DNA from: Solirubrobacteraceae bacterium | Lineage (GTDB): Bacteria > Actinomycetota > Thermoleophilia > Solirubrobacterales > Solirubrobacteraceae | NCBI GenBank assembly: GCA_025455895.1 | Contig: JALOLQ010000089.1 | Coordinates: 1 to 6,511, forward strand | Direction of reading: 5' to 3' | Length of the DNA stretch: 6,511 bases | Part shown: in pieces, positions 1-4,895 of the stretch | Layout of the letters: each line of letters opens with the position of its first letter | Position numbering within the stretch: the first letter of the stretch is position 1 | Notes under the pieces: generated by a model | Seen by the model: the letters and a program-made list of their open reading frames with translations, nothing else | Told to the model about the DNA's origin: nothing | Database searches by the model: none | Translations under genes and position numbers: made by a program

Positions 1-225
1 CTCCCAGATCGCCGGCTCGTCACGCGCCTCGGCGTCGAACGCCGAGAGCCCGGTGATCTTGAACCCGACCGGGTCGCCGCCCGGCGCGTCGAGCAGGACG
101 CCGACGTGCTCGGTGAGGCCGCGCCACAGCTCGCGCGGCTGGCCGTCGTCGACGCGGCCGAACTCGAGCGCGATCAGCCAGTCGTACTCGGGCAGGTGGT
201 TGAGGTACAGGCGGGGGAGGGGCAC
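1..225 (-). CDS. Unidentified protein, N-terminal 75 residues only (runs off left edge)
   Basis: An open frame on the minus strand enters the window at its left edge, so only the N-terminal 75 residues are visible. I chose the GTG at 225-223 because it is the only usual start codon between the upstream in-frame stop (276-274) and the conserved-looking sequence. A G-rich stretch (GGGGGG) lies about 13 bases upstream, a rather distant ribosome site. The product begins VPLPRLYLNHLPEYDW and has no signal peptide or membrane segment, so it is probably cytoplasmic. The mix of aromatic, acidic and hydrophobic residues (for example GFKITGLSAFD near residues 54-64) looks like genuine protein. The stretch from LEFG to AIWE reminds me of the N-terminal part of some TPR-containing hypothetical proteins, but this is from memory and weak. 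It follows the secreted-protein gene by 37 bases on the same strand and may be co-transcribed with it. Function not assigned. Confidence 0.6.
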   Translation of the reverse strand, partial: MPLPRLYLNHLPEYDWLIALEFGRVDDGQPRELWRGLTEHVGVLLDAPGGDPVGFKITGLSAFDAEARDEPAIWE

Positions 226-262
226 ACGATCACGGTCGCCCCCCGCGTCCGCGATCTGACGG

Positions 263-1192
263 TCAGCCGAAGGTCAGCGCCGGGGCGCTGACCCACAGCG
301 CGGCGGACGGCGAGGCGGCGGGCGGGGGCACCGACGGCGCGAACCAGTAGAGGGTCCCCGCCGGGGTCTGCGGCACGGCGAGGTCCAGGCCCGCCGGCAG
401 CGTGCGCGTGCTGCGCTGCACGGTGCGCGAGACGTCGCGCCGGCGCACGTCGACCCGCAGCACCGAGGAGGCCTCGTCGCCGCCGGTCACCTCCGAGCGC
501 CAGTAGGCGAAGTACCGCGTGAGGCTCGGCGGGCCGTAGCGCTCACCGCCGCCGTCGGAGGCGGTGCTCGTCCCGAGCAGGCGGGTGACGCGCCCGCTCC
601 AGCTCACCGCGCGCAGCGTCCGCCGCCGCAGGTCGCCGGAGAGGATCGCCGCGTAGGTGTCGCCGAGGTCGGTGGCGATGGCGACGGCGCCCGTGAGCCG
701 CCGCGTGCCGGCGCCGGGACGGTAGAGGTAGGTCCCGCGGGCGCTGCCCGTGGTGCGCGCGAAGACGTAGGCGCCCTTCCACGTCGACGGCGCCGCCTCC
801 GCGGCGCCGCGGCGCGAGATCGCCGCGACCTTCGTCTCGCGTCCGGCGGCCGGGTCGAAGCGGTACACGTCGCAGGACCGCGGGGCGGCGCAGCGTGCAT
901 AGGCGATCACCGGGGCGCCTCCGCCGGCGCGGGGGCCGACGTCGGGGTCGACGGGCGCGGTGAACGCCGGCACCGGGGCCGCGGCCGGGGCGCCGTCCCC
1001 GACGCGGACGATCAGCCGGTGGGTGCCGTCCGCGGCGCGCTCGGACCAGGCGAACGTCCCGCCGTAGGTCGCGAGGTTCGCGGGCTGCGCGCTCGCGGCG
1101 CGCTCGAGGACGATCGTGTCCGCGCCCGAGGCCGCCGGGGCGGCGAGTGCGGCGACGGCGAGGAGCAGCGGGACGGCGAGACGGGCGGGCAT
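263..1192 (-). CDS. Secreted protein, probable beta-propeller-like repeats, function unknown
   Basis: A 309-residue protein starting at ATG 1192-1190. The frame is open far upstream, but this start is the one that gives a clean signal peptide: M-P-A-R, then a hydrophobic core LAVPLLLAVAALAAPA (residues 5-20), and a likely cleavage near ASGA (21-24). The mature part is rich in short beta-strand-like segments that alternate with Gly/Asp/Arg turns: TFAWSERAADGTHRLIVRV (46-64), PVIAYARC (94-101), DVYRFDPAAG (108-117), AYVFART (141-147), TYLYRPGAGTRRLTG (154-168), RVTRLLGTST (201-210). This resembles the 'value shown, value reported' pattern of WD40-like/TolB-type propeller proteins, but no canonical motif is complete. 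Cys101 and Cys107 could form a disulfide, consistent with export. A Pro/Ala-rich stretch (287-298) precedes the C-terminus. The ribosome site is poor: GGAG sits only one base from the ATG, and GAGG lies about 14 bases upstream. A 24-base palindrome lies 47 bases upstream. Signal peptide is fairly sure, the fold is a guess, the role is unknown. Confidence 0.75.
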   Translation of the reverse strand: MPARLAVPLLLAVAALAAPAASGADTIVLERAASAQPANLATYGGTFAWSERAADGTHRLIVRVGDGAPAAAPVPAFTAPVDPDVGPRAGGGAPVIAYARCAAPRSCDVYRFDPAAGRETKVAAISRRGAAEAAPSTWKGAYVFARTTGSARGTYLYRPGAGTRRLTGAVAIATDLGDTYAAILSGDLRRRTLRAVSWSGRVTRLLGTSTASDGGGERYGPPSLTRYFAYWRSEVTGGDEASSVLRVDVRRRDVSRTVQRSTRTLPAGLDLAVPQTPAGTLYWFAPSVPPPAASPSAALWVSAPALTFG

Positions 1193-1238
1193 GCTCCGAC
1201 GGTACGCCTCGCGGGCCGGCCGCGCATCCGTACGAGCA

Positions 1239-1262
1239 CCGGAGGCCCGTACGGGTCTCCGG
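1239..1262. repeat. Near-perfect 24-base inverted repeat; possible terminator or operator
   Basis: Two 12-base arms meet at the centre with a single mismatch (1245 against 1256). The core 1246-1255, CCCGTACGGG, is a perfect palindrome, and the outer arms are CCGGAG and CTCCGG. On minus-strand RNA it would fold to a strong GC-rich hairpin starting one base after the TGA of the 50-residue ORF (1266-1264). No T-tract follows, so if it is a terminator it is of the tract-less kind common in high-GC bacteria. A second CGTACG palindrome at 1229-1234 lies 19 bases away, which would also fit paired operator sites upstream of the secreted-protein gene. The repeat itself is read directly from the bases; its role is inferred. 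Confidence 0.6.
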
Positions 1263-1263
1263 C

Positions 1264-1416
1264 TCAGCCGAAGCAGCCGACGAGGCGGTCCTGCAGCAGG
1301 CGGTGCGCGCTGCTCGGCTGCGGGCCGCGGGGGGCCGGCGCGGCGCCGGGGCGCGGGGCGCGGGCCGGGGCGGTGATGAGGGCGGAGCGGTCGAGGTTGC
1401 GGCGCGTGCTGGTCAT
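1264..1416 (-). CDS. Small 50-residue protein of unknown function
   Basis: ATG at 1416-1414, TGA at 1266-1264. The product starts MTSTRRNLDRSALITAPARA, continues with a Pro/Ala/Arg-rich middle (residues 17-36), and ends HRLLQDRLVGCFG with one Cys at 48. All 51 codons, including start and stop, end in G, C or (stop only) A, as expected for coding sequence here, although in such GC-rich DNA that is weak support. Better support is its placement: same strand as its neighbours, 68 bases after the 71-residue gene and immediately followed by a strong inverted repeat. The ribosome site is weak. The bases around its start (GGTCATGGGA on the plus strand, 1411-1420) are identical to those around the start of the 71-residue gene. 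No signal peptide, membrane helix or known motif is visible. It could be a real small protein, a leader peptide for the downstream gene, or chance. Confidence 0.45.
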   Translation of the reverse strand: MTSTRRNLDRSALITAPARAPRPGAAPAPRGPQPSSAHRLLQDRLVGCFG

Positions 1417-1450
1417 GGGACGTACCGTAGGCCCGCCCCGCGCGACCCTG

Positions 1451-1466
1451 TGTGCGACGCCGCACA
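1451..1466. repeat. Short inverted repeat between two small genes
   Basis: TGTGCG (1451-1456) and CGCACA (1461-1466) form a perfect six-base stem around a four-base loop, 18 bases after the stop codon of the 71-residue membrane protein. An alternative pairing, CCTGTG (1447-1452) with CACAGG (1463-1468), overlaps it. No T-tract follows on the minus strand. It could be a weak terminator or a processing hairpin; six-base GC-rich stems are not rare in this composition. Confidence 0.35.
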
Positions 1467-1484
1467 GGCGCGCCGCACGCCCGC

Positions 1485-1700
1485 TCAGTCGCGGCGCAGG
1501 CGGCGCTCGACCGTGACCGCCGCGCCGAGGACGGCGAGCAGCACGACCGGGAAGGCGAACGACGTGGTCGGGACGGCCAGCGCGACGGCGGCGGCGAGCC
1601 CGGCGAGGATCGTGAAGCCCACGACGTCGCGGGCGATGGACGGCAGGCTCGCCGGTGCGACGTGGGCGACGGACGGCCGGATCAGGCGCTCAGTGGTCAT
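1485..1700 (-). CDS. Small predicted two-helix membrane protein, 71 residues
   Basis: ATG at 1700-1698 is preceded by a good ribosome site, AAAGG at 1711-1707, with a six-base spacer; this is one of the clearest starts in the window. The product has a polar N-terminus (MTTERLIRPSVAHVAPASLP), then two hydrophobic segments, about residues 26-43 (VVGFTILAGLAAAVALAV) and 47-63 (SFAFPVVLLAVLGAAVT), split by a short Pro-Thr-Thr turn, and a charged tail ERRLRRD (65-71). By the positive-inside rule the basic tail should be cytoplasmic, giving a hairpin with both ends inside. No family is recognised. It lies 73 bases downstream of the PucR-type regulator on the same strand and may be controlled by it or co-transcribed. 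A holin-like or toxin-like small membrane protein cannot be excluded, but nothing specific points there. Confidence 0.75.
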   Translation of the reverse strand: MTTERLIRPSVAHVAPASLPSIARDVVGFTILAGLAAAVALAVPTTSFAFPVVLLAVLGAAVTVERRLRRD

Positions 1701-1745
1701 GGGATGCCTTTCGGCGCAGCCCGGCGGCGGGATGAGCGGTCTGGA

Positions 1746-1761
1746 CGAACGGCCGAACGGC
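1746..1761. repeat. Perfect tandem 8-base repeat (CGAACGGC twice) after the regulator gene
   Basis: CGAACGGC occurs at 1746-1753 and again, without a spacer, at 1754-1761, in the 73-base gap between the PucR-type regulator and the 71-residue membrane protein, 45-60 bases upstream of the latter's start. The second copy overlaps a CGGCG/CGCCG five-base stem (1758-1772) that abuts the regulator's stop codon. Directly repeated short sequences upstream of a gene can be protein-binding sites, and the adjacent gene encodes a DNA-binding protein, but this is inference. Confidence 0.4.
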
Positions 1762-1773
1762 GGGGAGCGCCGC

Positions 1774-2562
1774 TCAGCGCGCGCCGAGCAGGTCCTGCGC
1801 CTCGAGCGCGAGCACGAAGTCCACGCGGTCGGCGAGCAGCGCGACGTCGGTGCCGGTGAGCTCCTCGATGCGCCCGAGCCGGTTGCGCACCGTGTTCACG
1901 TGCACGCCCAGGTGCGCGGCCGTGAGGTCCCAGCGGCCGTCGGCGTCCAGGAACGCGCGCAGCGTGCCGACCAGGTCGGTCCCGCGCCGGGCGTCCCAGG
2001 CGACGACCGGGTCGATGAGCCGTCCGGTGAGGCCGCGCAGCGTCTCGGGCGGCTGGGCGGCGAGCAGCGAAGCGCGGAGGCCGTCCGCGACCGGGCGCGG
2101 TGGTACGGGGTCCGCAGGCGCCGCGGCGGGAGCGGGCGCCGCGGTCGTGCCGCCCCGCGCCTGGAGCGCGAGCGCCAGCGACGGCAGCGCGGCGGCGAGG
2201 ATCGTCCGCTCGCGCGCCCCGAAGGCGGCGCCGTCCCGGCGCACGAGCAGGTGGCCCTCGACGCGGCGGACGGCCAGCACGGGGAAGCGCCGCCAGGCCA
2301 GCAGCGCGCCGCCGCCGCCCGCGGCGTGCGCGGCGACCGCGTCGAGCTCGGCGTCGGCCGGGGCCGTGCCCGCGCTTGCGCACAGCGCACCCTGCGCGTC
2401 CACGAGCGCGCACGAGCAGCCGAGCGCGTCGGCCAGGCGCGCGACGATCTCCTGCGGCCCGGCACCGCTCGCCGTGGCGAGCACGATCGCCTCGATCGTC
2501 GCACCGCCGTCCTCGTCCTGGGCGCCCTCCCGGCGCTCGTCTCCCCGGAGCATGGCGCGCAT
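1774..2562 (-). CDS. Compact PucR-type transcriptional regulator (GAF-like plus C-terminal HTH)
   Basis: A 262-residue cytoplasmic DNA-binding regulator. The C-terminal part (about 193-255) matches the helix-turn-helix domain of the PucR/CdaR family: TDLVGTLRAFLDADGRWD, then AAHLGVHVNTVRNRLGRIE with the typical 'vH.NTv..Rl.RieeltG' pattern, then the following helix (VDFVLALEAQDLLGA). Residues about 22-135 look like a small ligand-sensing domain of GAF type (ALGCSCALVDAQGALCASAG, FPVLAVRRVEGHLLV). A Pro/Ala-rich linker (136-157) joins them. Most PucR proteins are longer and carry a GGDEF-like middle domain; none is evident here. ATG 2562-2560 was chosen; a second in-frame ATG at 2553-2551 is also possible, and neither has a strong ribosome site. 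The gene begins 32 bases after the HD-protein gene on the same strand. Members of the family usually activate catabolic genes after sensing a small molecule; the ligand and targets here are unknown. Confidence 0.88.
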   Translation of the reverse strand: MRAMLRGDERREGAQDEDGGATIEAIVLATASGAGPQEIVARLADALGCSCALVDAQGALCASAGTAPADAELDAVAAHAAGGGGALLAWRRFPVLAVRRVEGHLLVRRDGAAFGARERTILAAALPSLALALQARGGTTAAPAPAAAPADPVPPRPVADGLRASLLAAQPPETLRGLTGRLIDPVVAWDARRGTDLVGTLRAFLDADGRWDLTAAHLGVHVNTVRNRLGRIEELTGTDVALLADRVDFVLALEAQDLLGAR

Positions 2563-2594
2563 TCTGCCCGGTCGGCGCGGCGCGTGCCGGGCGC

Positions 2595-3260
2595 TCACCC
2601 GTCGAACAGCGCGCGCGAGTCCGGGCCCTGGCGCTCCTCGGCGAGCGCCGTGATGCCGTCCACCACGCGCCGCAGCTCGCCGACGAACGGCGCCGCGTGC
2701 GGGCCGAGCCGGTGCTGCTCGCGCTCGAAGGCCAGCGCCAGCTCGCGGTAGTAGATCCGCGTGGCGATCCCCTGGCCCTGGCGGAAGCGCGCCCACAGCT
2801 CGTCGCCGTGGGTGCGGTAGTCGAGCAGGATCGCGCGCGCGTTGTGGAGCTTGTCGGCGAGGCTCACCCGCAGCGCCGCCGGGCTCTTGTGCGGGAAGGC
2901 GTCGATGTAGGCCCGCTTGCGCGCATACCAGGCCGCCCCGCCCTCCTTGGGCTGCGAGACGTCGACGGTGTCGCTGTTGGCGAGCACGATGTCGGCCACG
3001 GGCGCGCCGAACCGCGCGCGGATCTCCTCGAGCGCCGGCTCGCCGCCGCCGTCCTCGACGACGTCGTGCAGCAGCGCGGCGATCGCCTCGTCCTCGCCGG
3101 CGTGCATCTCGAGCACGAGCGAGGCGACGGCGAGCAGGTGCGCGGCGTACGGCACCGGCGTCCCCTTGCGCAGCTGGCGCCGGTGATGCTCGGTGGCGTA
3201 GTGCAGCGCCGCGTCGAAGCGCTCGCTGAGCAGCGGGGTGTCGGTGAAGGCCTCGGGCAT
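2595..3260 (-). CDS. Stand-alone HD-domain protein, (p)ppGpp hydrolase (MESH1/SpoT-HD) type
   Basis: A 221-residue cytoplasmic protein with the metal-binding HD fold of RelA/SpoT hydrolases. The expected metal ligands can be placed: His41 (in YAAHLLAVA), His65-Asp66 (in LLHDVVED, 63-70) and Asp136 (in SLADKLHNAR, 133-142). RKGTPVP (31-37) fits the 'k..g.pyi.Hp' segment, and FGAPVADIV (84-92) and HKSPAALRV (124-132) also follow the family pattern. There is no synthetase, TGS or ACT domain, so this is a small, single-domain alarmone hydrolase candidate, removing the 3'-pyrophosphate from (p)ppGpp and perhaps acting on NADPH as MESH1 does. The C-terminal extension (about 150-221, including ELWARFRQGQG and YYRELALAFERE) is helical and makes it longer than the roughly 180-residue minimal enzymes. 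Start ATG 3260-3258 begins the conserved region; no clear ribosome site is seen, so initiation could be leaderless. It diverges from ohr. Confidence 0.87.
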   Translation of the reverse strand: MPEAFTDTPLLSERFDAALHYATEHHRRQLRKGTPVPYAAHLLAVASLVLEMHAGEDEAIAALLHDVVEDGGGEPALEEIRARFGAPVADIVLANSDTVDVSQPKEGGAAWYARKRAYIDAFPHKSPAALRVSLADKLHNARAILLDYRTHGDELWARFRQGQGIATRIYYRELALAFEREQHRLGPHAAPFVGELRRVVDGITALAEERQGPDSRALFDG

Positions 3261-3311
3261 CGGCGCGCGTGCGAGGATGACAGGCCGACCCCCGACCGCA
3301 GGAGCCCGCAG
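3261..3311. promoter_or_regulatory. Divergent intergenic region between HD-protein gene and ohr
   Basis: These 51 bases are the only space in which promoters for both divergent genes could lie without entering a coding region. A ribosome site for ohr, GGAG at 3301-3304, stands seven bases before its ATG. CCGACC is repeated at 3285-3290 and 3292-3297. No confident -10/-35 pair is visible on either strand, and no inverted repeat of the kind bound by OhrR was recognised. Presence of promoters is inferred from gene orientation. Confidence 0.4.
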
Positions 3312-3749
3312 ATGAGCAAGACCCTGTACACCGCCGCGGCGACCGTCACCGGCGGGCGCGCCGAGGGCCACGGCCGCACGAGCGACGGCGCGCTCGAGGT
3401 GGACCTGCGCCTGCCCGCCGAGCTCGGCGGGCCCGGCGGCGCGACGAACCCCGAGCAGCTGTTCGCCGTCGGCTACGCGGCGTGCTTCGAGGGCGCGATC
3501 GGCGTGACCGGGCGCCGCCACAAGGTCGAGACCGGCGACGTGCGGATCGACGCCCAGGTGCACCTGCACCCGACGCCCGAGAAGGGCTTCGCGCTCTCGG
3601 TGGACCTCGACGTGACGCTGCCCTCGGTCGACGACCCCGAGGTCGCGGCGGAGATCGTCCGCGCCGCGCACGCCGTCTGCCCCTACTCGAACGCCACGCG
3701 CGGGAACATCGAGGTCCGGCTCAGCGCGAACGGCGCGGCCGTGAGCTGA
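3312..3749 (+). CDS. ohr: Organic hydroperoxide reductase Ohr (OsmC/Ohr family)
   Basis: A 145-residue cytoplasmic thiol peroxidase that reduces organic hydroperoxides, particularly fatty-acid hydroperoxides, using a two-cysteine mechanism recycled by lipoylated proteins. The family signature is complete: opening MSKTLYTAAATVTGGR, ELGGPGGATNPEQLFAVGY (37-55), peroxidatic Cys58 in AACFEGAI, and resolving Cys123 in AHAVCPYSNATRGN. Arg16 and Glu48 align with the Arg and Glu that position the reactive cysteine in characterised Ohr proteins. Length is normal for the family, and the paired motifs favour Ohr over OsmC. The ATG follows a good GGAG ribosome site. No ohrR-like MarR regulator is adjacent, so regulation is unclear. 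The lipoprotein gene starts one base after the stop, suggesting co-transcription with an envelope-related unit, which is an unusual setting for ohr. Confidence 0.96.
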   Translation: MSKTLYTAAATVTGGRAEGHGRTSDGALEVDLRLPAELGGPGGATNPEQLFAVGYAACFEGAIGVTGRRHKVETGDVRIDAQVHLHPTPEKGFALSVDLDVTLPSVDDPEVAAEIVRAAHAVCPYSNATRGNIEVRLSANGAAVS

Positions 3750-3750
3750 C

Positions 3751-4194
3751 GTGTGCCGCCCGGTCCGGACCGCCGCCGCGGTGCTCGCCGCGCTCGCCCT
3801 GGCCGGCGCCGCCGGCTGCGGCGGGGGCGACGAGCAGCCCGCGGCGCCCCCGCCGCCCTCGCCGCAGGAGCAGGTCCGCGCGACCTGGCAGCAGGCGGTG
3901 GACGCCGCCCTCGACGGCGACGGCGCCGCGTTCTGCGCGCTGGCGACGCCCGCGGCGCGCGCGGAGCTCACCGAGCGCACGCAGCTGCCGTGCCCGGACG
4001 CGATCCGGCTGCTCCAGGTGCGCCTCACCGACCGCGACCGCGCCGTGGTGCGCGCCGCTGAGCCGCAGGTGACGGTGACCGGGGACCGTGCGGTCGTGCG
4101 CTACGAGAGCACGCCCTCGCTGGAGGAGCTCGGGTTCACCGGGCGCACCCGGCTCGAGCGCGTGGCGGGGGCATGGCGGCTCCAGGGGATCTGA
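3751..4194 (+). CDS. Small lipoprotein with probable NTF2-like domain
   Basis: A 147-residue protein with a GTG start at 3751, one base past the ohr stop, which implies translational coupling. N-terminus: basic residues (R3, R6), a hydrophobic core (8-20), and a lipobox-like AAGC ending at Cys23, followed by a flexible GGGDEQPAAPPPPSP tether; so it should be lipidated and face outward from the membrane. The remaining ~110 residues begin with an amphipathic helix (QVRATWQQAVDAALDGD, 41-57) and end in strands with the VTGDRAVVRYE (109-119) and LERVAGAWRLQ (135-145) pattern typical of NTF2-like/DUF4878-type extracellular domains, where a helix cone is followed by a curved sheet. Cys62 and Cys81 may form a disulfide. 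Its 3' end overlaps the ABC ATPase start by 22 bases. It may act as an accessory or substrate-binding component for that transporter, which is inference. Confidence 0.85.
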   Translation: MCRPVRTAAAVLAALALAGAAGCGGGDEQPAAPPPPSPQEQVRATWQQAVDAALDGDGAAFCALATPAARAELTERTQLPCPDAIRLLQVRLTDRDRAVVRAAEPQVTVTGDRAVVRYESTPSLEELGFTGRTRLERVAGAWRLQGI

Positions 4195-4895
4195 GCGGCG
4201 CGGAGGTCGTCGTCGAGCACGTGAGCCGCAGCTTCGGCGCGCGGGTCACGGCGCTCGAGGACGTCTCGCTGCGCGTCGCGCCCGGCGAGTTCGCGCTGCT
4301 CACCGGCCCGTCGGGCGCGGGCAAGAGCACGCTCCTGAACTGCATCGCCGGGTTCGACCGCCCGGACGGCGGGCGCGTGACGATCGCGGGGGCCGACGTC
4401 GCCGCGCTCGAGGAGCCGGCGCGCTTTCGCCGCGAGGTGGTCGGCTTCGTGTTCCAGCTGCACCACCTGATCGCCGGGCTGACCGCCGAGGAGAACGTCG
4501 AGGTCCCGCTGATCCCCGACGTGCGCCGCCGCACGGACCGGCTCGCCCGCGCGCGCGCCGCGCTCGCGCAGGTCGGGCTCGCCGAGCGCGCGACGCACCT
4601 GCCGGCCGAGCTGTCCGGCGGGGAGCGCCAGCGCGTCGCGCTCGCGCGCGCGATCGTGCGCCACCCGCGGCTGCTGCTCGCCGACGAGCCGACCGGCGCG
4701 CTCGACTCGGCCGCCGGCGAGGAGGTCCTCGGCCTGCTCGGCCGCCTGGCCCGCGAGCACGGGATCACCGTGCTGCTCGTGAGCCACGACCCCGGCGCCG
4801 AGCGCCACGTGGACCGCGTGATCGAGCTGCTCGACGGGCGGATCGTGCGCGACGCGCCGCTCAGCCGAGCCCCTGGGCCGGGCGCAGGCGCGTGA
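4173..4895 (+). CDS. ABC transporter ATP-binding protein, LolD/MacB type
   Basis: A 240-residue cytoplasmic nucleotide-binding subunit. All ATPase motifs are present: Walker A GPSGAGKST (45-53), Q-loop Gln95 in FVFQLHHL, signature LSGGERQRVALARA (147-160), Walker B LLLADEP (167-173) with catalytic Glu172, D-loop GALD (175-178), and switch His205 in VSHDP. The wording around the Q-loop and AEENVEVPL (105-113) is that of the LolD/MacB/FtsE group, which pairs with FtsX-type permeases that transmit force across the membrane to extract or release lipids, lipoproteins or peptides. The ATG at 4173 has a GGCGGGGG purine run just upstream and overlaps the end of the lipoprotein gene by 22 bases. No permease follows on this strand; the only candidate partner is encoded on the opposite strand and its 3' end overlaps this one by 35 bases. 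The C-terminus after RDAPLSR is a low-complexity PGPGAGA tail lying within that overlap. Confidence 0.95.
   Translation: MAAPGDLSGAEVVVEHVSRSFGARVTALEDVSLRVAPGEFALLTGPSGAGKSTLLNCIAGFDRPDGGRVTIAGADVAALEEPARFRREVVGFVFQLHHLIAGLTAEENVEVPLIPDVRRRTDRLARARAALAQVGLAERATHLPAELSGGERQRVALARAIVRHPRLLLADEPTGALDSAAGEEVLGLLGRLAREHGITVLLVSHDPGAERHVDRVIELLDGRIVRDAPLSRAPGPGAGA
4852..4893. repeat. Inverted repeat spanning the overlapping 3' ends of two convergent genes
   Basis: ACGCGCC (4852-4858) and GGCGCGT (4887-4893) are perfectly complementary seven-base arms around a 28-base loop that itself contains a self-complementary GCCCCTGGGC. The structure spans the overlap of the ABC ATPase and the permease: the permease stop lies in the loop and the ATPase stop overlaps and directly follows the right arm. 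It would fold on transcripts of either strand and might serve as a tract-less two-way terminator. Role inferred; in DNA this GC-rich a seven-base match can arise by chance. Confidence 0.4.

Noticed and set aside
226..262. Terminator between the secreted-protein gene and the left-edge gene
   Set aside because: Only very short self-complementary stretches such as CGCG-TC-CGCG are present and there is no T-tract.
1193..1465. N-terminal extension of the secreted protein to a start at 1465
   Set aside because: The extension is Arg/Pro-rich, would bury the signal peptide in the interior and runs through the strong palindrome and the 50-residue ORF in another frame.
2563..2796. Longer regulator start at 2796
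   Set aside because: The added 78 residues are Arg/Ala/Gly/Pro-rich and overlap the end of the HD-protein gene in another frame; ATG 2562 starts the plausible protein.
3261..3311. OhrR operator upstream of ohr
   Set aside because: No inverted repeat of the right kind was found and no MarR-type gene is adjacent.
1147..3749. Very long plus-strand open frames (534 and 549 residues) across 1147-2751 and 2100-3749
   Set aside because: They lie antisense to, or out of frame with, well-supported minus-strand genes and are made almost only of Arg, Ala, Gly and Pro, as expected from GC-rich shadows. Only the last 145 residues of the second, from ATG 3312, are real (ohr).
3261..4028. N-terminal extension of the HD protein to a start at 4028
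   Set aside because: It would run antisense through the whole of ohr, and conserved HD-family sequence begins only after ATG 3260.
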